Below, one piece after another: positions 1 to 10,640 of a stretch of 18,238 bases of DNA. The notes under the pieces were generated by a model. It did no database searches, had not been told where the DNA came from, and saw only the letters and a list, made by a program, of their open reading frames with translations. The position numbers and the translations under genes are program-made. Position 1 is the stretch's first letter, and each line of letters starts with the position of its first letter. Location of the stretch: NCBI GenBank assembly GCA_013054445.1, contig JAAMPI010001173.1, positions 1 to 18,238 of the forward strand. The letters run 5' to 3'. Source of the stretch: Cudoniella acicularis (taxonomy: Eukaryota; Ascomycota; Leotiomycetes; Helotiales; Helotiaceae).

Positions 1-3000
1 CTTTCCGAACAGAAACAGATTTCGTGTAGGTAAGGATTCAGGTTAAACAACTAGGTGAAATCTACAATTGTTAGGAATACTTTGGTGGTGTGAGAGCATT
101 ATAAGATAGTAGTGACAGTTTTCGAATTTCAGAAAGCTACTTGGTTATCTATTATACTCTTTTCCAACGCTTATAACCTGAAAGTGTTCCAACCATGCCG
201 GGAGATATGATTTCAAAACATGCATTCATGAAGGACAAGTGTTGCTGTTCCCATGCTAGAGGCCTAGAGAGAAAGTTATACTCCCTTCAAAATGCGTCAC
301 AGTACTATAAATACTTTCAGTTCCGTTTTGGGACAAGGGATGTGTAGTGGTGCGTAATGAGCTTTGAATTTTCCTCGGCGGAAGTCATTCACAGTAGTAT
401 AGAATTTCTCGGAGTTAGACATCTAGAATTTTAACAAAAGGGTCCTCTGGCTGTGCTTATTTGAGTATCACACTATACTCCCGTGAGTGCTTCACAGTAA
501 CTTAATGATTCAGCACATCACAAGGCCCTAGTAAAATCAATACAATTCCCACAAGGTTTGGAAGTTAAAGGAAGGACATACAGAGCTTCAATTCCATACT
601 ACCGTGAGAATTTCACATCGAGTAGGAGCGCATGATGCAAATGTCGTAGCGGAACCTGCTTTTCCTTATGAGTGACTCTGCTCTTGTGGTGACTTCTCAC
701 CTTTCCCATTTGTGCATTTGCCTCACTCTGAAGACCAAACCTTTGTCTTCGAATAATCAAAATGATAAATACTATGCTACTATGAGCATTCCTATCACTC
801 TCCTTTTTTTCTTACACCAGTGGAAAATTCGTTTAGTGCATTTACACCAGAAGAAATTCTCACAAGACCAGAAACCCTCAAAAGAAATGTGGTGCCGACT
901 CTTATAGGAGAATCAGGATATTGGGACTTAAGAGGCGAGAGATGCTCACAGGTGAAAAGAGATTCAAACTACGAGAGAAAATTTTAGGCTTCATGGAAAA
1001 CTATACAAGAAGAGGCACTCACATTTATCAACTTTCCTAAAAGGGACCGGACGCTCTTTCTTGTCCAAGAAAAACATGTAACTGGTTCCGTTTATTGTTA
1101 CTATTAGTTTGTTAGCTTTTAAGCTGAAATTCGAACAGAGAATCAGAAAGAATAGATAGCGAGTATTGCAATACATAGCCTAGTTCAACGGATCATAGAT
1201 AAGTACGCATAAAAATTTCTACCTCTAAGTCTTGCTCCCCGTTGAGGTTTAGACGAGATTGTAAAATAAATACTTTAATTGTTTAAATTACAACAAGCAC
1301 TTTGATTATTTTAGGTATATAGTAAGCCTACATTTATGAGAATTGATGGGCTTTCGTATGTTACCCTAACTTGAATATACTTAACTTTCGAAGTGTTCCC
1401 TTCAGAAATATTACGTGAGATCACAACGCGCCTCTATCCCATACGGAGTCATCGACTCTGTCATAATATATCATGAAAACCCAATTGAGAGTGAGAGAAT
1501 TTTTCTGAAAGACAACGAGTGACTAGTTCTGAGGGCTCCGGAGAGACATATTTAACACAACGGGATTCGGCTCAACTAACCCCTGTCAAGACTCAGTTGA
1601 ATAAAAGTCAAAAAGAGTGTAGGGCAATTGACGCTGTTACTGGGGATAAAATAGGAATCCAGAAAGACAATTTTTTAGAAACAGTTAAAGGTGCATTTAA
1701 GATGTAGATCTGGAAGGTTGCCGTATAGTCTTTGAAGGAGAGCAGAAAGGACCACGAGCTCAGAGTTGGAGGGGTAAAGATGGCTGATTTGGAAAGCATC
1801 TATAGAGTCAACTACTCAATTCCCAGATGTTATTCCAAACGCTGTGAGATAATGTTCTTTGTCGTATGAACCATTAAGGAAGACGTCGAAACATCCGACC
1901 GTCTCTTGTTAAGTCTTTTCCTGTCCCGCGGCGTATTGTAGACCAAATGTTTTATAACTTATACAGGGTTTACTATCCCTCATTCTTAACTGAATTTCTA
2001 TAGCGAATAACAAAAGAACTGAATCCGGTCTAGTAAGCGAGGGGAATAAGGGGGAGTGGATCGGGTTACCGAAACGTACAACCTATTAATTATTACGCGC
2101 ACAAATTAAAACTAATATTAAAATATCTCAAGAAAAGCAAATAGCCTTATAAATTCTATCGCTATTATTTGATTTGCATCTACTTTATATTTTAGGTGGT
2201 TTTATTCTTCTTAGTAGTATCGAGATACTCAAGAAGTTTTAGTGGTTGTTGCTCGGTGAGTTCCAGGCAATGCACACCGTAACACAAGGACTGGATGCCT
2301 AAAATTTAGCTATTCTTAGCGCTCAGGCTTCGTAATCGCTTTGCATAACAACAGTAATTGAAAATCAAATTATATAATAGTTAATTAATCGTTATATGGC
2401 CAGTTGATGTTTGTTAGAAATATTATATAATTGTGTTTTGGTTGAAGTGCGCAAAATGAAGACTCGGTGCTGAATTACAGTGCCCAAGTCCCTGTAATTT
2501 AGCGATGAGTCGCTAAAATACAGAATGTAAACCCCTACAACTTAGCGGTTTGATTGCGGTGTCAGTGATGCCAAATAATTGGAAGATGCAGGGACGTAGT
2601 TCAGTTCCCCCCTTAAAAGAATGTGCTGAAAAATTTGGGATATAGTGCTGATATTATTTCTGAGTATGATTTAAGCTGGGAAGATTAATCTCAAAAACTG
2701 AAAATATCAAGGTATCAAATGATATAGGGGTTAGGGACTCGGGAGTGGTCAAATCGCGACAATTACTTTATCTTTCAGAGATGAGGAGAACCACTCACTC
2801 CCTTCCCTCTATCTTTGAGCGGATTTAACTCTTCTCTCCAAGCTTTTATATTCCATTCCCTCACGAAAAGAACCCAAAAGTTCAGGAAGGGCGAAGCAAA
2901 AATGATGGTTGCTCGGGTTACCGAAAAAGGGGAACCGGTTGGCGGGGAATCACGTGACAGTACTGTGCATGTGGACGCAGGCTATCGAACCATTTGACAT

Positions 3001-4978
3001 CAATCATACCACGATATATATCACCACCATCTCCTTTAAAAAAACGTAATTTACCCGAGTCTTCCACGGAAAATGCACTGCCTTTCCTCGGCGGCAAATT
3101 TCTGCTTTTGGTCCTCGCATAAGGGTGTTACTTTTTTGCGTGTGTTCGGGTTTTGCTGCACAGTTGCACTTGACCTGCGGTTGTTACACAGGTGACAACT
3201 CGGTGAAGGTGTTATGGGGTGATTTCCGAATTTCTGGTCATTGGACAGCAAAATCTCACTGTATCTTGTGTCAAGGAAAGCGTGAGACTTTTCAAGCGTG
3301 GTCTTCAAGCAAGTGCATGGACTGTTTGTACAGAAGAGACCAAGTGAAGAAGTCCGAGGGGAACTCCGATATCAAGTTCCAAAAACAGAATGTTATGTGG
3401 AACAGCTCGCATTTGTCAATGTCATTACTATCATCGGAGATGCTTGATTGCTATCAAAGACAAATCAACTTTCTTTGCCACTCATGGCTTTTTAAACTTT
3501 CGATATAGTTATTGTTGGCCCAAATCCTCAGTCCCATCCCAGAAATCCGATGGTAGCCAAGTATCTGTGTTGGCAAGAATGGCAAGGGTATCTGCAAGTG
3601 TGAGTGCGCTGGAGATCTGGGGAGGCTGATACACTGTCAAGTGTCAAGATGTCCAGCCTAGTCTTGTGACAAGTTGTGGCTGTTCAGTCATCGAAGAATC
3701 TACCTTCGTCCACTATTCACATTGGTTTTCTTTTGAATCTTACATGGTTGCAGTTGTGCTTTTTCATCCACATAATGCCATATCCACAAGGGAATGGCTC
3801 ACCGACTCCGTGTGACCTATTCAGTTCTTAGTGAAAGATGGCTGATTGGAGGAGTACACTACTCATGGCGAGGAGACTTTGAATTGCCTGACTCGTTTAT
3901 AAAAACGGTGTAGATATCGTGCCGTGCCGTGGGATTTCCCCAAACCCCTGGGATGTTGCCGCCTAGTGTGGCAAGTCTGACAAGGTCGCTGTGGTTGTTC
4001 ATAACCGCCATTGCTTATGAAGATGCGTTTGAACTTTTACAACGATGGCTCATACAGAGAGCACCCATTCGAATTTCTGGGCATCAAGATCGTGCGGAAA
4101 GTCGAAAGTGAATCATCGTGATTTCCAAAAGTCTAGAAGTTCCAGACTTCTCAATCCTTATGGAAATTTATGGGAAGACAGGATATGGAGGTTTAGCCTA
4201 TGAAGTTCGCTTGAACATCTCAATGGCATATCCTCCCCAATATTCAATTCCCCGAATTGTCTGTACCCTTTTCTCCAGCGGGGAATCGGGACTCTCTCCA
4301 GAGCGGAATCACGTGATTGACCTGGCCCGCCAGATTTGTTGAAGTGTGTGCCTGGCAGCCTGAGGCTACTATGGCACCCAGCACGTGCTTTAGGGCACGT
4401 CTCACTTGTAGTCTAGAGATGTGGCCCGACGACCTGATCTTTGATTCTGTACAGTTGATAATATACTTGATTTACCCCAATTGAGCCCTCCGGACGATCC
4501 CTGTGTTGCTATTGCTTGTATTGATGATACCACTCATCCGACCAGCTGGAGTCGACCAAATCCAATAAATCGCACACATTTCAAAAGTATAACAGCTAAG
4601 AACTAAGCTACCGCAGTATCCTTACCATTATGATTTTTATTTAAGCGCTTCCAATTAAATACGCGAATCAATTGAAGTAATGGCTACTAGTGGTTTTGTT
4701 ATTTTAAAGTGTTTTGGAACTATTTGGTTGGGGCGCCAAACTGCGTGTAAAAGGATTCTCGAGTGCTAATTTCCGACCGAAAAACTAACTTTATTTGAAA
4801 AGGAGCTGAGGGTGAAAATGTTTGGTAATGAGTCATGCCTATGGATCTATTGGGCACAAAATTTTGATTTGGGAGAGACGACGATTAATTAACCTTAAAT
4901 CACTAGTTTTACTCACCCGTAGCTATCCACCACACTAACATTTACTACACAGTAGACAAGTCATCTCTACCACAGATC
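1..4978. other. gene-poor stretch, no supported gene
   Basis: All open frames here are short, most lack an ATG start, and none shows a family I recognise. Base composition is mixed, and CpA and TpG are present at ordinary frequency, so the stretch has not been heavily hit by RIP. Short ATG-started frames around 3794-3913 and 4017-4121 look mildly protein-like, but each is under 45 codons and cannot be joined by convincing splice sites. It may hold decayed genes or long intergenic DNA. Confidence 0.5.
3125..3508 (+). CDS. weak cysteine-rich open frame, possibly an exon of a decayed secreted protein
   Basis: An open frame of about 127 codons with no ATG at its start; it would need an upstream exon to supply one. 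It begins with a short hydrophobic run ending ...SGFAAQ, resembling the end of a signal peptide. Several cysteines follow, in CGC, HCILC and KCMDC contexts, within the first 70 residues. The later part is low in cysteine and looks unstructured. No family is recognised. No clean donor and acceptor pair was found to join it to an upstream ATG, so this may be chance or a relic of a small secreted protein. Confidence is low. Confidence 0.15.
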   Translation: MLLFCVCSGFAAQLHLTCGCYTGDNSVKVLWGDFRISGHWTAKSHCILCQGKRETFQAWSSSKCMDCLYRRDQVKKSEGNSDIKFQKQNVMWNSSHLSMSLLSSEMLDCYQRQINFLCHSWLFKLSI

Positions 4979-5010
4979 GAAGCTTATGACATAAGAATGT
5001 CGTAAGCTTC
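4979..5010. repeat. 32-nt near-perfect hairpin
   Basis: Two 14-nt arms, GAAGCTTATGACAT and ATGTCGTAAGCTTC, flank a 4-nt AAGA loop. Thirteen of 14 pairs are Watson-Crick, and the remaining one would be a G-U wobble in RNA. It lies about 420 bp upstream of the TATA box of the expansin-like gene. Function is unknown: it could be a transposon end, a dyad protein-binding site or a small-RNA precursor stem. Confidence 0.7.
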
Positions 5011-5430
5011 TACCTAGAAGTGAGGTAGCTTTCATGTTTCAGGTAAGCTGAGGTAACAGGCAAGTGCTTAGATTCAAGAGGGAAAAAATCGCAGGGTGTC
5101 TCACGAGGTGTGAAAGTCTGGCATCTTCTCCCTAGTGCAGTCCCAAAACCCAAAATAACGAGCAGTGAGGTGAGCGTCTCATAGTAGCTGAGATTTTCTT
5201 GTCCAGTCCCAGAATTTAAAAAGGATATGTCGAATAGTGTCTCATAAGTCCTGGTTGGCGTCAAGAAAGGAGTTAGAAAATAGATCTGAACTATGGAACT
5301 GGTTGGAACTAGCATTTTCTCGCCTGGGAACCAAGTTAACTTGAATAAAAAATTTCTCGCCATCCGATAACAAAAGCAGAGTCTGTAGAGGGAGGACAGG
5401 TGTCCAGGTGTCTTGTATGCTTCCTCCCTT

Positions 5431-5438
5431 TATAAATA
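5431..5438 (+). promoter_or_regulatory. TATA box of the expansin-like gene
   Basis: TATAAATA preceded by a pyrimidine run and followed by a CT-rich stretch, typical of strongly expressed fungal genes. It lies about 340 bp upstream of the chosen ATG, implying a 5' leader of roughly 300 nt that contains the degenerate repeats described separately. The placement is by consensus only. Confidence 0.6.
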
Positions 5439-5466
5439 GAAGAACCTCTCCCCTCTACTTTCCCGT

Positions 5467-5774
5467 CGATCAAACACATCTTCCCACTGTCAGACTCTCT
5501 TCTTCAGCTTTTGCCTCAAAATAATAAGTCAAAATCACCTTTTCACTCTGAGACTCTCTTCTTCGAAATCTCACCTTCCAAACTTCCACTCCAAACCGCC
5601 AACCAAAATCACCTTCGTACTGTGAGGCTCTCTCACCTTCGGCTCCTCTCGTCACACGAATCGACCAAAGTCACTATCCTACTGTGAGACTCTCTTCTTC
5701 GAGCTCTCACCTTCGGACAACCATCGACCAAAAACACCCTTGTACTGTGAGAGTTTCTGCTTCGGACTGGCAAA
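5467..5774 (+). repeat. five degenerate tandem repeats in the 5' leader
   Basis: The motif ACTGTGAGACTCTCTTCTTC recurs in imperfect form at 5486, 5545, 5619, 5681 and 5744, so the period is 59-74 bp. Copies are preceded by a second shared block of the form GACCAAAATCACCTT and followed by CTCACCTTC-like sequence. The last copy ends about 12 bp before the start codon. The array lies between the TATA box and the ATG, so most of it should be transcribed as leader. It is pyrimidine-rich and has no upstream ATG on the plus strand. The copies are diverged, so the array is old or under weak constraint. Confidence 0.75.
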
Positions 5775-6592
5775 ATGCCTTCCTTCCGCATTGTTTTGGC
5801 TACCGTTGCTTTTTTCCTTGCCTCCCTTTGCAGCGCAGTCAAAGTGGGCAAGGAATATTCGGGGACTGCAACGGTCTTCGATCAGATGGGGGGTGCAGGG
5901 TCCTGTGGTGAATACCACCAGGTAAGTACTAAGCACTCTTCTTGTTACGTACAAGACTAACATTTGTCACAGGACTCAGACTACGTTGTCGCAGTGAGCA
6001 ACTCCTGGGGCCACAACGCCTATTGTGGCTCCGCACTCAGCATTACGATTGGATCTACGACGATCTCAGCAGTTGTAGCTGACATGTGTCCGGCGTGCGA
6101 CAGCACCCATCTTGACCTTTCCCGAGGAGCATTTCTCGGGTTGACCGGTATGATAGAGTCGCCCGCTGGTCATGTAGACATTACATGGTACGTTTTGCCG
6201 CTTTGCCAATTGTGAGGAGATTTGGAACCGACTTTTATAGGCGTATCAGTGGTGCTAAGAGCATCACAGCAGCAAATATCTCCACGGATGGATCGGCTCC
6301 TGCGGCTTCTGCGACTTCTCAAATCGCGGCTGCTGGTGGAGAGAGCACCACCACTTCACAGAGCACTACAGTTGCAGCTGCTCCCACCGTCACCGTCGCT
6401 TCTGTAGCCATCGCCGCCGTCGCTGCAGTAAATGTCGGTCTTGAGATCACGATAAGTGTTTCTCCAACTTCGACCCCGGCAATATTGGCTTTTGGTGGTG
6501 AGAGTGCCACAGTACCATTGACACTCATGACAAGAGTGTCCCCTACGCCAAGCCCTTACCCAGCATCAGATGCCTGTGTCGCTGTTTACTGA
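5775..6592 (+). CDS. secreted expansin/RlpA-like double-psi-beta-barrel protein with Ser/Thr/Ala-rich tail
   Basis: Three exons (5775-5921, 5973-6187, 6241-6592) give a 237-residue product. The ATG has a good context (CAAAATGCC). Residues 1-21 form a signal peptide, with likely cleavage after CSA. Residues 25-121 match fungal RlpA-like/expansin-like double-psi-beta-barrel proteins: YSGTATVFD, GGAGSCG, YCGSALSI, then VADMCPACDSTHLDLSRGAF and a closing VDITW. Cysteines 44, 67, 88 and 91 can form the usual two disulfides. Residues 122-237 are a Ser/Thr/Ala/Val-rich tail, likely O-glycosylated, ending in DACVAVY with no GPI-type hydrophobic end. Related proteins are wall-associated or wall-loosening, often produced in plant contact or development; no hydrolytic activity should be assumed. 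Without removal of intron 2 the protein would stop after ...LPLCQL. The barrel is confident; the tail depends on intron 2. Confidence 0.85.
5922..5972 (+). other. intron 1 of the expansin-like gene
   Basis: A 51-nt phase-0 intron with a perfect GTAAGT donor, a CTAAC branch site at 5957-5961 and a CAG acceptor. The downstream frame continues in the same register and restores the conserved barrel, which strongly supports it. Confidence 0.9.
6188..6240 (+). other. intron 2 of the expansin-like gene (predicted)
   Basis: A 53-nt phase-2 intron with donor GTACGT and acceptor TATAG, and a weak CCGAC branch-like site near 6227-6231. It splits the Trp codon that ends the barrel and joins it in frame to a 116-residue low-complexity tail. 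If retained, the frame ends at a TGA at 6213. An alternative acceptor cannot be excluded. Confidence 0.6.
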
Positions 6593-8888
6593 GCAACGAC
6601 CGACTGGCTGACGGAAGGTTATCTCAGGAGCGGGGGAAGAGATCAGACTTTTTTTTTAAAAAAGAAAAAACTTTTGTATTTCGGGAATTATTCAGAGACA
6701 TTTTATTTGTTTTTGTTTATTGGATTGGCAAGGCAAAAAAGAACAAAAAGGAAAAAAATTAGGAATTGGTGAATTTGTTTCTTTTGTTTGACTAAAAGCT
6801 ATTCAGCGCCTGTATAACCATAGGTGTCAGGGCACTGTTTTCTATTTGGTGTTTTAATTTTAATTTTTAATAGATAAAACAAAAGTCGTACTACTTTCTG
6901 ATCTCGAGATTGTCGACGGTGTCGAGCACGGAGAGGTATCCACACGAGAAGGACTCTAGTCTTGGACTTACAAAATAGAGGGTCTCATAAAAATAGAAAA
7001 GAGCAACTCACAAGAGGAAAAGAGCTTCCAAAATAAAAGACACCTTTAAGTGGAGAGGGATTCACACGAGGAGAAGAACTCACGAAAGAGTAATCCGCAA
7101 TAGCAGAGACACTCAGACCAATAGAAAATCGTTGCTGTCTATTTGTTACAATTCTTCGGGAGTCAGGTCCTTCCTCACTTACTTCCGCATACATCTGGAA
7201 AGCGGCTTCAAGCAAGGAGATACACTCACAGCAGCAGAGATATTTACAGTTTCTAAAAGGCCAATTAATATCTCTTCTTTAAGTTAGAAGTTCAGTTCTA
7301 AACTTTCGACGATACCATGTGAATTTCTGGTGACGATCTGGCAGAAAAGTGGCCGTTAATTTGTTCAGACACAATTGTGCGGGAAGCAGCCCGCAGTAGG
7401 GTACGTTTACCCTAAACACTTGAATTAACTAGCTGCGGTTAGAAATCGCACACATGCCATTCGCAGAGGCCAATTTTTCAAAAAACGCAAAAAGTGTCGC
7501 AGATATGCAAATATTTTTGGCTAACAAATATCACTAGCTTCAAACCCGGGTATCTCTTCGATTCGGCTATCTTTCGGCACACACTCGGCCCCTTTATTCT
7601 CGCTTGATACAAGCATAACCCAGAATCCCGAACGCCAGCACACAAGTCGCATCTAAGAAAATCTCAGCACAGTTGGGTTCGTAACTGTCGTTCCCGGCAT
7701 TTGAAAGGGTGCTTGACTGACTCTCCGTAGTTTACCAAGATAGGAAACCTCGGTCTTCCATCATTTCGCTCTTTCCACTTCTGCACCGCCTCGCTTATCG
7801 TACAACCATCCTCACTTTTAAAGCCGACGATGCACTCCCTTTCCTTTACGTTGCTGTTTATGTGGAATTAAATTATTAAAGTCCATCATCAATTAATCTT
7901 TTCCCCCCGTCTGGTATGTTTTGCTTGTAAAACTCTTGATACTCCTGCTCCACTACATTAGGCTCTCAAATAATTCTTCTGCTTCCACTCAGAAGTAAAA
8001 CGAAGGACCTCAGAAATCTGGCATAAGAAAAATTCAGAGCGTGAAACCTCCTTCTCGCTATCGCATAATCCTTCCCAACGCGAAAAGTGACTTCTCGATG
8101 GCAGCCTTAAGAAATTTAATCTTAAATTCTCCCCCGCCATAACAACAATGCCTCAACGGTGAAGCAATCCAGTTAGCGCAGCGCAACCGCGCCTTCCACC
8201 AAGTTCCATACAACGCCTGAAAGCCCAAACAAACCGCGCGCCTAGCATGGCAAGGCAACAGAATAACGGGTTAAAGAAGCGGGAAGCTGTGCCGATATCC
8301 CTATATGAATTTTGGTGTCCTTTTCCTCACCGGTAGGTGATTAGAGGGATCGAGATGCATTTAACCTTATATAATCTCTAACATTCGTCGTGTCCTCGTT
8401 GCGGCTTGAGTTCAACACTGCATCATCACTACAGTTCTCACGCTCTTCCTCAACTTCCATCTCAAAATCTAGAAAAAAAAAAGAAAAAGACAAATGCCAC
8501 CATACGCCCACACACTCAACACCATCCTCAGCCTCCTCACAACAACCTCCTCGCTAAGCAAACCCTACTAAATGAAGACGAGAAATAGTAATAACACTGC
8601 GCAACTTGCTGATCCTTATATGTCTTCCTGTCTATAAATTGCTGTTTCGAACAATTTTCAACAGACTGATTTTTTCTTGAAGTTTACGGCCGATGAAAAG
8701 ACCTGGCGGATCGCAATATCATTCTCCTTGTTAACATTAATAGCACTTTGAAAAGGGGAGGCCTGGAAGATTTCTTAGTCGAATTTTGGCTCACCTCGCA
8801 AGGCTTACAATCCCTGTCCCTTGAAATAAGCCAAAACGCGATTTTACGCGACGCGTTTCCCTATCGCTTTTACATACCACCTTTTAAA
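6593..8888. other. intergenic, no gene seen
   Basis: A T9 run followed by A-rich sequence at 6649-6670 begins the 3' region of the expansin-like gene and may lie in its 3' untranslated or polyadenylation region. Beyond it, open frames on both strands are short and without recognisable domains. Composition is ordinary, and CpA/TpG are not depleted until about 8.9 kb. The transposon to the right presumably begins somewhere in the last few hundred bases here, but I found no terminal inverted repeat. Confidence 0.5.
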
Positions 8889-9560
8889 ATGCCTTCTATG
8901 TCAACCCTACGACGTCCCCTAGGCCCAATTACTAGGAATAATGGCCGGGGGAAGGAGTTAACTCCTAAGATGCGCAATAAAGTATACGCCCTCTCCGAAA
9001 ACAGCTATAGTGTTACATATAATATAGGGCGATATAAGCTGTCCCGGGGAGCTATACGCTATACCCTCGAAAACGAGTCCTCACGCCCTGAATCTAACGC
9101 CTCTATGCCTCGACCCGGTACAAAAAAGACTTATAATTACCTAGACGAACGAAATATCCTTCGACATACACGCGAAAAACCTCAAGATATATATGCCTAG
9201 CTTATTAAGGCTACTAGGGTCACTTGCTCCCCTAAGGTCATCCGGCACATCCTTAAGGGCTATGGTATTACTAATTGGCTCGCAAAGAAGCGCCCGATGC
9301 TTACGAAGAAGGTAGTGAAGGCACGGTACGAATAGTATAAGTTACGGCTAGGCTAGACAGCGGAGGAGTAGGGATTAATTATATAGAGTATCGAGTGTTC
9401 TTTAGAGCGGGGTTTAGGAAAACAAAGGACCTAGTGCTTTCGTACGCCGACTACGAAATAGGACCTAATTAATGTCTAAATATATATATATAGGAAGGAT
9501 ATAAGGGTCATAGTCTAGGGGTACTTTTAGGATAATAGGTATACGAAGTACTACTTTATA
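8889..9560 (+). pseudogene. RIP-damaged Tc1/mariner-type transposase, interrupted by an LTR
   Basis: From ATG 8889 one frame runs 672 nt without a frameshift up to the LTR insertion. It follows the order of fungal Tc1/mariner transposases: an N-terminal RGKELTP start, a helix-turn-helix region (about residues 20-60), DERNILRH, a second helix-turn-helix with GYGITNWLAKKRP, then G-stop-TAEE-stop-G, the first catalytic block, FRTP, and an IVWGYF-like second block whose W is a stop. In-frame TAG/TAA codons fall mostly where the family has Trp or Gln (TGG or CAG/CAA changed at TpG or CpA), which is RIP. The Asp of the WSDE-like catalytic block reads Ile. The DDE domain is cut off at 9560 and no clear remainder is seen beyond the LTR. 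It is certainly inactive. Confidence 0.85.
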
Positions 9561-9737
9561 TGTGACAGATCTGGTGCGAGTCANGTGTTCCGAGCTAGTC
9601 TGTTCTGGGACTAGTCNAGGAGCTGCGCTCCNTTAAGACGACAGTCCTTCCTATATCTAGCTTCTTCTCTTCTTCGTCGATAATTCTAAGAAACAGAGAG
9701 TACTACTTGATTTNNACTNCTTGCGTACGCTNTGANA
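9561..9737 (+). mobile_element. 177-bp solo LTR, copy 1, inserted in the transposase
   Basis: It starts TGTGACAG and ends TNTGANA, matching the TATGACA end of copy 2 at 12349-12525. Apart from ambiguous bases only two determined positions differ. The left flank is TTATA and the right flank NTANA, compatible with a 5-bp target-site duplication. TG...CA ends, 5-bp duplication, short length and a CT-rich core fit a solo LTR of a Ty1/copia-type retrotransposon. No gag or pol lies next to it. Its near-identity to copy 2, beside RIP-damaged DNA, suggests late arrival or that it is too short to trigger RIP. Confidence 0.75.
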
Positions 9738-9760
9738 NTANANANCGANATNNNAACAGG

Positions 9761-9825
9761 NTATAGAGACAGGATATAAAAACACGGTATAGAAACAGGG
9801 TGTAGAAACAGGGTATAGAAACAAA
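9761..9825 (+). repeat. 13-bp minisatellite, five copies
   Basis: Imperfect tandem units of the form GTATAGAAACAGG occupy 9761-9773, 9774-9786, 9787-9799, 9800-9812 and 9813-9825. They begin about 20 bp after the solo LTR. The period is not a multiple of three, so it is unlikely to be a coding repeat of the transposase. Confidence 0.8.
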
Positions 9826-9840
9826 GTGCCGACCAGGGGC

Positions 9841-10640
9841 GTATAATCATTTTATCGCCCTTATAGGTTATAAAACTCAAACATCAGAGATCTGAATTAT
9901 TATTATAAACTTATATAACTTTAGATTAAAAAGCTTAATTCTTTTTTAATTTTTATAAATCGTTTTACTAAACAACAAATCTCTCGATATATAAGCTTCC
10001 CTTAGAAATCTTAATCAGTATCTAATATTTTTTCAGCGATCTAATATGTTTCTTTCGCCCCCTAAATCTTCCGCCGTAACAAATTTACCGTAGACAAAGT
10101 TAAAGATATCACCTCTTTCCGCCCTAAACCGGTTATATGCCCTAAAAAACGATTTAGGGTTGTTGTCGCGTATTTTGTTTTCTATAATAATAATATCATA
10201 ATTCGAAGTCACGAATTTAATAAAAATAAGGCTCAAGACAGTCGTACTAGATGTTCTAAGAGTAACTTTGGTAATACATATACTAATGGCTTTAATGGCT
10301 ATAGCAGATTGATACTAGAGAGATAGAGTCATACGGAGAATTTAGGGCAGACGACGGCGAAAATTGCTAAAGGGGTCAATTTTCAAAATATAATAGACAG
10401 GCTATATAAGAAATTGGTTTTAGTAACAAAAGTTTAACGATATATATCTATTAGTATTTTTAAACCGCAAATTGAGAAACCTACTATACCGAGACGAATT
10501 TATTGTTTAGTGGTTTTAAATCTCTCCCTCGCGAGTGTATAAGCTTATGATTAGTGTACAATTATTCTTTAGCCATTTCTCTATAAAGATTCGATTTATA
10601 CTATCGATTATCTTATCTATGTCGTCGAATGCCGCTTTAA
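9841..10640. other. AT-rich decayed block, no gene recognised
   Basis: TpA-rich sequence with few CpA or TpG, probably RIP-damaged transposon DNA belonging to the element on its left or to another. One minus-strand frame of about 67 codons (10236-10033, no ATG) reads fairly protein-like, with phrases such as AYNRFRAERGD and TAEDLGGERN, but I do not recognise it. Nothing else can be supported. Confidence 0.45.

Noticed and set aside
5010..5363. 117-codon minus-strand frame with an ATG, divergent from the expansin-like gene
   Set aside because: No recognisable domain, no splice or promoter support, and it lies just upstream of the expansin-like gene's TATA box, where it is better explained as promoter-proximal noncoding DNA.
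5470..5963. Overlapping minus-strand open frames with repeated peptide phrases
   Set aside because: They are the antisense of the 5' leader repeat array and of exon 1 of the expansin-like gene; the repetition comes from the DNA repeats and the splice signals are on the plus strand.
6319..6528. Minus-strand open frame opposite exon 3
   Set aside because: Antisense shadow of the Ser/Thr/Ala-rich tail, whose biased codons keep the opposite strand open.
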